Shown here: piece by piece, positions 58,737 to 64,000 of the stretch
Position numbering within the stretch: position 1 is the first letter of the stretch
Layout: the number at the start of each line of letters is the position of its first letter
Assembly (NCBI RefSeq): GCF_022347725.1
Contig: NZ_JAKRGB010000005.1
Span: 62,001-126,000 of the forward strand
DNA: 64,000 nucleotides
Direction: 5' to 3'
DNA from: Ruegeria sp. Ofav3-42
GTDB lineage: Bacteria > Pseudomonadota > Alphaproteobacteria > Rhodobacterales > Rhodobacteraceae
The notes under the pieces: generated by a model
What the model was told of the DNA's origin: nothing
The model's database searches: none
The model's input: the letters and a program-made list of their open reading frames with translations, nothing else
Translations under genes and position numbers: made by a program

Positions 58737-60506
58737 ATGGACTATCAACTCCCCCAGCGGGACATTACCTTTCTGTTGGACGAGGTGCTGGACCTCGACA
58801 AGACGCTGGCATTGCCGGGGTACGAACACTGCGACAAAGACACGTTCTTTGCTGTCGTTGACGCGATTAACGGTTTCGTGCGCGACAACCTTGCCACTTG
58901 TAACGAGGCGGGGGACAGTCCCGGCGCGCGGCTTGAAGACGGTCAGGTCTATGCCGCCCCGGGATTTGGCGACGCCTACAAGGTGTTCTGCGAAGACGGT
59001 TGGAACGCGCTTGCATTAGAGGAGGAGTTTGGCGGCCAACAACTGCCCTTCGTCCTACATGCCGCCTTGCGCGAGGGGATGGCCGGAACCAATCTGGCAT
59101 TCGCTCTGATACACGAGTTGAATTTCGGTGTGGTCGAGGCCCTGATGGCCTACGGCTCGGAAGAACAGAAGGCGGTCTATTGCCCGCAGCTAACCAGCGG
59201 CAACTGGGCCGGAACCATGAACCTGACCGAGCCGCATTGCGGCACAGATCTGGGGCTGATCCGTACCAAGGCGCTGCGGAATGATGACGGATCTTATGCC
59301 ATCACCGGCAACAAGATTTTCATCACATGGGGCGACCACGATATGTCGGAAAACGTCGCCCACCTGATCCTGGCCCGGGTCGAAGGTGCACAGCCTGGCC
59401 CGCGTGGACTGTCTTTGTTTCTGGCTCCGAAATACATGTTGGACGTAGACAACAACACGACGGATCAACGCAATACGATCACCATTGCCGGGATTGAGAA
59501 TAAGATGGGCATCCACGGCTCGCCCACTTGCGCCATTTCCTTTGAAGATACCAAGGCTTGGATCGTCGGCGAAGAAGGCAAAGGTCTGGCCGCAATGTTC
59601 GTAATGATGAACGCCGCACGCCTGTCAGTTGGGCTGCAGGGGTTGGGCGTGGCCGAGGCTGCTGTGCAGACGGCAACAGCCTACGCCCACGAACGCCTCC
59701 AGGGCCGCGCGGATGGGGAGCCTTTGAATCCAAACGGTCCCGCCGATCCGCTGATCGCCCATGCGGATGTACGCCGTCGCCTGCTGACCGCACAAGGTGA
59801 GATGGATGCAGCCCGAGCATTGGCCTATTTTGGCGCAAGTCTGCTGGATGCGGCACATCGTGCCGAGACCCCGGAACTGCGCAAAGAAGCTGATACGCGG
59901 CTGTCGCTGCTGACCCCGGTGATCAAATCCTATCTGTCTGACATGGGCTCGCGCATGGCGAACGAGGCTGTGCAGATGCATGGAGGTCACGGGTTCATCA
60001 AAGATTATGGCGTTGAGCAATTGGTGCGCGACGTTCGGATCACCGAGATCTACGAGGGTACAAATGCGGTTCAGGCCCGGGATCTGGTCATGCGTAAAGT
60101 GCGCGGAGACAATGGTGCCGTCATCAAGGGGCTGATCGCCGACATGCTGGACGAGGCGGGCAAACTGGGCCCAGACCTCTCTGATGTCGAGACCCACTTG
60201 CGTGACGCGGCAACACGGCTTGGCCGGTCGACCGACTGGGTATTGGGGGCGGCGCAGGGCGATGTGCTGTCGGGGGCATGCGACTATTTGGAAATTGTGG
60301 CGCTGAGCCTTTCCGCCTGGATGTCCGCGCGGATCGCCCGCGTGGCCACGGTAGCGTCCGGAGACCAGTCGCCTGATTATTATGCGGATCGGGCGGATGC
60401 CGCGCGCGCTTTCATGGCCCGCGCGCTGCCTCGTGCGGTAAGCCACGAATTGATCATGCAAGCCGGTGAACCTGGCATTGTATGTCGGGCTGATCGCTGT
60501 CTGTAA
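58737..60506 (+). CDS. Acyl-CoA dehydrogenase of the long, DmdC-like type
   Basis: A 589-residue FAD-dependent acyl-CoA dehydrogenase, longer than the usual 380 residues because of a C-terminal extension, as in DmdC (3-methylmercaptopropionyl-CoA dehydrogenase) and its relatives. Family signatures are GNWAGTMNLTEPHCGTDLGLIRTKA, KIFITWGDHDMSENVAHLILARV, and AVQMHGGHGFIKDYGVEQLVRDVRITEIYEGTNAVQARDL with the probable catalytic Glu of ITEIYEGTN. The N-terminal MDYQLPQRDITFLLDEVLDL is also typical. It ends the operon; a clear terminator follows. Whether it acts on a sulfur-containing acyl-CoA cannot be told from sequence. Confidence 0.9.
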   Translation: MDYQLPQRDITFLLDEVLDLDKTLALPGYEHCDKDTFFAVVDAINGFVRDNLATCNEAGDSPGARLEDGQVYAAPGFGDAYKVFCEDGWNALALEEEFGGQQLPFVLHAALREGMAGTNLAFALIHELNFGVVEALMAYGSEEQKAVYCPQLTSGNWAGTMNLTEPHCGTDLGLIRTKALRNDDGSYAITGNKIFITWGDHDMSENVAHLILARVEGAQPGPRGLSLFLAPKYMLDVDNNTTDQRNTITIAGIENKMGIHGSPTCAISFEDTKAWIVGEEGKGLAAMFVMMNAARLSVGLQGLGVAEAAVQTATAYAHERLQGRADGEPLNPNGPADPLIAHADVRRRLLTAQGEMDAARALAYFGASLLDAAHRAETPELRKEADTRLSLLTPVIKSYLSDMGSRMANEAVQMHGGHGFIKDYGVEQLVRDVRITEIYEGTNAVQARDLVMRKVRGDNGAVIKGLIADMLDEAGKLGPDLSDVETHLRDAATRLGRSTDWVLGAAQGDVLSGACDYLEIVALSLSAWMSARIARVATVASGDQSPDYYADRADAARAFMARALPRAVSHELIMQAGEPGIVCRADRCL

Positions 60507-60536
60507 CTCCTCCTTCTTCACAGACAGCGGTGCTGA

Positions 60537-60566
60537 AGGGCGTTCTGGAAACAGGGCGCCCTTTTT
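60537..60566 (+). terminator. Rho-independent terminator after the beta-oxidation genes
   Basis: AGGGCGTTCTG (60537-60547) pairs with CAGGGCGCCCT (60552-60562), two G-U pairs and a GAAA tetraloop, followed by a T-run and more T further on. It sits 30 bp after the dehydrogenase stop and separates the first operon from the second monooxygenase gene. Confidence 0.92.
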
Positions 60567-60613
60567 GCATTTTTTGACCCAAATCAAGTTCTGCGGAGAG
60601 CGTGGCTAGTAAA

Positions 60614-60637
60614 AAATTAGTGAACGATAACTAAATT
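60614..60637. promoter_or_regulatory. Second palindromic operator candidate, upstream of the second luciferase-like gene
   Basis: The element is dyad-symmetrical over 24 bp with three mismatched pairs and contains TTAGTGAACG, identical over ten bases to the half-site upstream of the first monooxygenase gene at 49864-49873. It begins 35 bp before the second monooxygenase start. Shared sequence and position suggest the same TetR-type regulator. Confidence 0.65.
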
Positions 60638-60648
60638 AAGGCAAAGCC

Positions 60649-61785
60649 ATGAAAACCCATATCCTTGTTCAACCCTATATGCGTTCAAAAGGCGAAGATG
60701 TCGTGCTGCCGGGGTCGGACCCGGATCGGTACGAAACGCTGTTGGAGCGGACAACCGAGCAGATGAAATTCGCCGATGAAAATGGTTATGCCGGCTTTTG
60801 CATGACCGAGCATCACTTTCAGGTCGAAGGGATCGAGACCACAACCAACCCGCTGTTGTGGAACATGCACATCGCGGCGAATACCAAGAACCTGATGGTA
60901 GGGCAGGTGGGTATGGCACTAACGGCCCACCATCCAATGCGTTTGGCCGAGGATATGGCGATGATCGACCACATGTCTGGTGGGCGACTGTTCTGCGGCT
61001 TTGTCCGGGGCAACACGCCGCGCTGGCTGAATACGCTGGCACAGCATCTCGACATCACCACGACGCAATCCGACCGGTCCAAGGAAGATGCCCGGAACCG
61101 GCGATTGATGGAGGAAAGCTGGGCCGTGGTGAAAAAAGCCTGGACCAACGAAACGTTCAGCCATCATGGCGAATTCTGGAACATCCCCGCCGACAATATC
61201 ACATGGCCCTTCCCCCCGACCGCAAAATATGGCGGCGAGGGCGCGGTCGACGACAACGGTACCTTGCGCAAGATGGGCATCGTACCGCGCCCGCGCAAAA
61301 GGACCGATGGGCGTGATTTCCCGCCGCTCTATGTGCCCTTTTCGTGGTCAATGGAGACGGCGAAATTCTGGGCCAAGGAAGGTGCCAAGCTGGTCTCGTT
61401 CGTGTCCAAGGACGAGTTCATGGACATGACCATGCCGATCTATCTGAAAGAGGCACATCATCACGGCCATACCGATCTGACAGTAGGGAACACTCTGGTT
61501 TTGGGCGGCCACCTGACAATCGGTTCAACCGAAGCGCAGGCGGAACAGCATTATCGTGACTTTGAAGAGCTGTTCAATTTTGCCTACAACGCGCCACCCT
61601 ATCACGTACCGATGGGCCGCGTCTGGAAAGGCACTGTCAATCAGGTGATCGATCAGGTGGGCGCGCTGAAAGAGAAATACTGCACCGAAGAGTTCGTGGT
61701 CTGGCACCACGTCGGGTATTTCACTCAGGAAGAAGAGCTTGAGATGCTCGACAACTACGCCAAGGTCATCAAGGCGTTTTCCTGA
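60649..61785 (+). CDS. Luciferase-like FMN-dependent monooxygenase (second copy)
   Basis: A 378-residue luciferase-superfamily oxygenase and clear paralogue of the enzyme at 49901. The two share long stretches, for example TEHHxQVEGxExTTNPLxWNM, IDHMSGGRLFCGFVRGNTPRW, FSWSMETAKFWAKEGAKLVSFV and the C-terminal PPYHVPMGRVWKG. This copy has its own promoter region with a similar palindrome, and terminators on both sides. The pair may form a heterodimer, as in bacterial luciferase, or act on successive or related substrates. Only a weak AAGG site precedes the ATG. Confidence 0.87.
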   Translation: MKTHILVQPYMRSKGEDVVLPGSDPDRYETLLERTTEQMKFADENGYAGFCMTEHHFQVEGIETTTNPLLWNMHIAANTKNLMVGQVGMALTAHHPMRLAEDMAMIDHMSGGRLFCGFVRGNTPRWLNTLAQHLDITTTQSDRSKEDARNRRLMEESWAVVKKAWTNETFSHHGEFWNIPADNITWPFPPTAKYGGEGAVDDNGTLRKMGIVPRPRKRTDGRDFPPLYVPFSWSMETAKFWAKEGAKLVSFVSKDEFMDMTMPIYLKEAHHHGHTDLTVGNTLVLGGHLTIGSTEAQAEQHYRDFEELFNFAYNAPPYHVPMGRVWKGTVNQVIDQVGALKEKYCTEEFVVWHHVGYFTQEEELEMLDNYAKVIKAFS

Positions 61786-61808
61786 CGCACCGCGATTATG
61801 ACTTTTTT

Positions 61809-61839
61809 GACCCCGCGCACAGGCGATGTGCGCGGGGTC
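61809..61839 (+). terminator. Strong hairpin after the second monooxygenase gene
   Basis: GACCCCGCGCACA (61809-61821) pairs perfectly with TGTGCGCGGGGTC (61827-61839) over five bases, 24 bp after the stop. Only a weak T-rich tail (AGTCTATTT) follows. Confidence 0.75.
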
Positions 61840-61931
61840 AGTCTATTTGGGGTTGTGCAGGGCAATAATTTGACTAAATCACTCAGGATTGACTTCGAAC
61901 TGCATCAGCTTTGGTCCTAGGAGGTTTTTTT

Positions 61932-62747
61932 ATGGCGCAATCAAAAGGGCGAAATTTGCAGGTTGTCCGTGCATGGGATCTGAGCCCGAACATGCGACGC
62001 GTTGTGTTGGGTGGCGAAGACCTGCGCGACTTTCCTCAGGGCAATGAAAGTGGCTATATCAAGCTGATCTTTCCTGATGCCCCCCGCGCGCACCCCGATC
62101 GCCCGGTGATGCGAACTTATACCATCCGCGCCCATGATCCCGTACTCAATGAGTTGACAGTGGACTTTGCCCTGCACGGTGATTCAGGGGGCCTCGCAGC
62201 GGTCTGGGCGCAGAATGCGCAGCCCGGAAGCGAGATTCAGATCGCTGGCCCGGGAACGATCAAACAGGTTGACGCCAACAGCGACTGGGTCTTGTTGGCA
62301 GGCGACATGACGGCCATGCCCGCGCTGTTGTGTATTCTCGAAACCCTGCCTGATAGCACGGTGGGGGATGTGGTGCTGGAACTGACCAGTGCCGAGGACA
62401 CACCCGACGTACATCTGCCCAAAGGCATCACTCTGCATACCGTCATCAACCCCACCCCTCATGAACCGTCGACCGCCTTTGTGGACAAGGTTAGGTCGCT
62501 GCCCTGGCGTGATGGTCACGGGTCTCTTTGGGCCGCCTGTGAATTCAATTCGATGCGCGCGCTGCGAACCTATTTCCGAACCGAGCGAGGCGTGAGCCGC
62601 GATCAGCTGTATCTGTCGAGCTATTGGAAATCGGGTGCGACCGAGGAAGAGCACAAAAAGATCAAAGGTGCGGATGCGACGCAGCAAAAAGTTGCTGCGA
62701 TGCCCAAGGCGTTTCTGAATAAGCTGGCCGGGCAGGTGAGTGGCTAG
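61932..62747 (+). CDS. Siderophore-interacting protein-type FAD reductase
   Basis: A 271-residue flavoprotein of the SIP/ViuB family. Its FAD motif is MRTYTIRAHDP near residue 65, with LAGDMTAMPALLCILETLP in the NAD(P)H domain and the C-terminal YLSSYWKSGATEEEHKK, which is diagnostic of SIP proteins. These reduce ferric siderophores; they can also reduce free flavin. No siderophore transport genes are near it, and it follows a flavin-dependent monooxygenase, so a role as flavin reductase for that enzyme is possible. The ATG at 61932 has AGGAGG 8 bp upstream. Confidence 0.85.
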   Translation: MAQSKGRNLQVVRAWDLSPNMRRVVLGGEDLRDFPQGNESGYIKLIFPDAPRAHPDRPVMRTYTIRAHDPVLNELTVDFALHGDSGGLAAVWAQNAQPGSEIQIAGPGTIKQVDANSDWVLLAGDMTAMPALLCILETLPDSTVGDVVLELTSAEDTPDVHLPKGITLHTVINPTPHEPSTAFVDKVRSLPWRDGHGSLWAACEFNSMRALRTYFRTERGVSRDQLYLSSYWKSGATEEEHKKIKGADATQQKVAAMPKAFLNKLAGQVSG

Positions 62748-62759
62748 CTGAAACGGATC

Positions 62760-62780
62760 GGTGCCCGAATGCCGGGCACC
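62760..62780 (+). terminator. Hairpin after the SIP-type gene
   Basis: GGTGCCCG (62760-62767) pairs with CGGGCACC (62773-62780) over five bases, 12 bp after the stop. No T-run follows. It lies just before the thiolase remnant on the other strand. Confidence 0.6.
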
Positions 62781-62789
62781 GCATCAGGA

Positions 62790-62852
62790 TCAGTGTGCGG
62801 CTTCGCCGCCGAGAACTGTGGTGAATTTGTTCGAGAAGGTGCCGCCATTGGC
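62790..62852 (-). pseudogene. Remnant of a thiolase C-terminus
   Basis: On the minus strand these 63 bp encode ANGGTFSNKFTTVLGGEAAH and a stop. They match the last codons of the intact thiolase at 63769-63832 (NGGTFSNEFTTVLGSEAAL). The DNA match covers about 60 bp with a handful of changes and stops abruptly, with a Lys/Arg-rich unrelated frame upstream. It is best read as the surviving 3' tip of a duplicated thiolase gene. No gene function is expected. Confidence 0.7.
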
Positions 62853-62955
62853 CTGTGGTTTGCGCTTGCGTAGCCCTTTGCGCCGCCCTTTTTTCTGCCG
62901 TCGCAGATACACGACGTACGTTTCCTGAGGACCGTTTCTAGCGCGCCTCAGACAA

Positions 62956-63441
62956 TCACGTAGCAAGTCGGGTAAAGAAACGCGGTGGATGTGCATCTCT
63001 GCGTTCGAACCCAAGTGATGTATAGAAAGCCTGAGCTTCATGATTGTCTGGATGGGTTCCGACCGCCAAATAGCGGCATGACCGAGCGATGGCTTCGATC
63101 TTGCAGGCTTCAATGAGGCTCTGCCCCACGCCGCGACCCCTAAACTCCGCCTCCGTGAACAGATGATGCACGTCCATTCCCCGTGCCCCAAACTGTAACT
63201 TGATCAATCCGCACATCGCTGCGTATCCAATCAGTTTGTCGCCCATCTCAGCGACAAGGATCGAGACCCAAGGCTTTTCACCGAACAGGTCTCGAGCGAG
63301 ATCGTCTCGTGTAAGGGTCGGGGTATCGCCATGATGCGTGGCCAACTGTCTGACCATTTGGCAAATGCGTGCGGTATCCGCTGGTCGCGCGCGCCGTATC
63401 TCGCCGAAACTGGCGGGCAAAGGGAGGAGGGGTTTTGTCAT
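62956..63441 (-). CDS. GNAT family N-acetyltransferase
   Basis: A 161-residue GNAT acetyltransferase. It opens FGEIRRARPADTARICQMVRQLATHHGD; the acetyl-CoA loop is VHHLFTEAEFRGRGVGQSLIEACKIEA near residue 100 (R-x-x-G-x-G), followed by VGTHPDNHEAQAFYTSLGFERR. The ATG at 63441 has AGGAG 6 bp upstream; the longer frame to 63474 is not favoured. It is monocistronic, between the thiolase remnant and the intact thiolase. The acceptor may be a polyamine or an amino acid; this is not resolved. Confidence 0.85.
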   Translation of the reverse strand: MTKPLLPLPASFGEIRRARPADTARICQMVRQLATHHGDTPTLTRDDLARDLFGEKPWVSILVAEMGDKLIGYAAMCGLIKLQFGARGMDVHHLFTEAEFRGRGVGQSLIEACKIEAIARSCRYLAVGTHPDNHEAQAFYTSLGFERRDAHPPRFFTRLAT

Positions 63442-63695
63442 TTGAGGCTCCTGTTCCGCCGCAGGAGCCAACATCTATGCCACCATACGGCGGCAAAAAA
63501 AGTTCACCGCGCTCAGTTGAGGCGGCTGTAATACGTCATGAACTTGGCGGCGTTGTTAGTCATGCCGCTTTTCTGCATATCCATCCGTGTGTTTGTCAAT
63601 GGCGGCTTAGTATAACGTAATGATGTTTACCCGAAACCGGCTCAGCATCAGGCTCGGACCGTGGGTAGGTGGCCGCTTTGGTGGGTTTTGTCCCC

Positions 63696-63723
63696 AAAAA
63701 ACCCGCCAGTGTTGTGGCGGGTT
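63696..63723 (-). terminator. Rho-independent terminator of the partial thiolase gene
   Basis: On the minus strand AACCCGCCA (63715-63723) and TGGCGGGTT (63700-63708) form a stem with a six-base loop, followed by a run of T (A-run at 63696-63701 on the plus strand). It sits about 45 bp after the thiolase stop. The remaining part of 63442-63768 holds the upstream region of the GNAT gene and nothing else recognised. Confidence 0.88.
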
Positions 63724-63768
63724 GCTGTTGGTTATGCGTTAGTCGCTTCGACGCCAAAGTTTTTGGGC

Positions 63769-64000
63769 TTAAAGCGCGGCTTCGCTGCCCAGAACGGTGG
63801 TGAATTCGTTCGAGAAGGTGCCGCCATTGCCATGTGCGATGGCAATGTTCACGTCGTTGATCTGGCGGTCTCCGCCGTCGCCCCGGATCTGGGTTGCAGC
63901 CTCGATCAGGCAGAAAAGACCATACATCCCCGGATGAACACAGCTGAGGCCACCGCCATTGGTGTTTACCGGCAATGACCCGCCCGGTGCGATGTTGCCA
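63769..64000 (-). CDS. Thiolase (SCP-x / acetyl-CoA acetyltransferase type), C-terminal part only
   Basis: The last 76 residues of a thiolase encoded on the minus strand; the rest lies beyond the right edge. The visible sequence GNIAPGGSLPVNTNGGGLSCVHPGMYG, then IEAATQIRGDGGDRQI and AIAHGNGGTFSNEF, is characteristic of non-decarboxylating, lipid-transfer-type thiolases (SCP-x group), not of the FadA-like enzyme at 55245. The frame is open to the window end. A terminator follows at 63696-63723. It probably belongs to a further acyl-CoA operon adjoining this region. Confidence 0.85.
   Translation of the reverse strand, partial: GNIAPGGSLPVNTNGGGLSCVHPGMYGLFCLIEAATQIRGDGGDRQINDVNIAIAHGNGGTFSNEFTTVLGSEAAL

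Noticed and set aside
62790-63191. A 133-codon frame ending in a thiolase-like tail
   Set aside because: Only the last 20 codons resemble thiolase; the rest is antisense or out of frame to the GNAT gene and has no support, so only the tail is listed as a remnant.
62790-63832. The 60-bp direct repeat as attachment sites of a mobile element
   Set aside because: There is no integrase or transposase, and both copies are in-frame thiolase ends, so gene duplication explains them better.

Overview
The window reads as a chromosomal segment of a moderately GC-rich alphaproteobacterium, most likely a marine member of the Rhodobacterales (Roseobacter group). This is inferred from gene content: a serine-cycle cluster, a DddP-like M24 protein, an MttB-family protein beside a glycine-betaine-type Rieske oxygenase, and dense operons with ATGA/TAATG overlaps. 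No rRNA, tRNA, insertion sequence, prophage or CRISPR array was seen. Both ends are cut: an ABC permease at the left and a thiolase at the right are partial.

Layout. (1) 1-2.7 kb: a sugar-type ABC transporter (permease and binding protein) and a GNAT enzyme. (2) 2.8-4.6 kb: a soluble class III cyclase fused to a TolB-like/TPR region. (3) 4.8-13.6 kb: a serine-cycle locus (sgaA-mtkA-mtkB-hprA, then glyA-mcl behind an intercistronic terminator), flanked by a divergent LuxR-type regulator and an AraC/GlxA-type regulator. (4) 13.6-15.5 kb: a membrane-bound cyclase with an extracytoplasmic sensor. (5) 15.7-23.5 kb: thiamine genes, thiBPQ and thiC, each behind its own TPP riboswitch on opposite strands, with a CBS-protein/NhaD-type antiporter pair between them. 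(6) 23.7-33.9 kb: an enoyl-CoA hydratase, a LysR regulator divergent from a 2OG-Fe(II) oxygenase/DddP-like pair, an RND efflux pair and a class V aminotransferase. (7) 34.1-37.4 kb: zinc uptake, znuA divergent from zur-znuC-znuB. (8) 37.5-48.6 kb: a methylated-amine region with gbcAB-like Rieske oxygenase and reductase under a cobalamin riboswitch, a LysR regulator, an MttB-family methyltransferase gene, and a four-gene hydantoinase/aminotransferase/racemase operon. (9) 48.7-62.8 kb: a catabolic region with a TetR regulator carrying an extra N-terminal domain, a luciferase-like monooxygenase, ribB, a SnoaL-like protein, an amidase, an acyl-CoA ligase, a thiolase, a fused hydroxyacyl-CoA dehydrogenase/enoyl-CoA hydratase, an acyl-CoA dehydrogenase, a second luciferase-like monooxygenase and a siderophore-interacting-type flavoprotein. 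(10) 62.8-64 kb: a thiolase-tail remnant, a GNAT gene and the end of an intact thiolase.

How it works together. One-carbon metabolism is a recurring theme. Rieske N-demethylation releases formaldehyde-level C1 units, and the serine cycle can assimilate C1 units through glycine and serine. The most striking regulatory arrangement is the cobalamin riboswitch in front of an oxygenase that needs no B12, beside an MttB-family gene whose characterised relatives need a corrinoid protein. The most coherent uncharacterised system is the 49-63 kb catabolic region, where similar palindromes precede both monooxygenase genes and a divergent TetR-type regulator lies next to one of them. Its substrate cannot be read from sequence.
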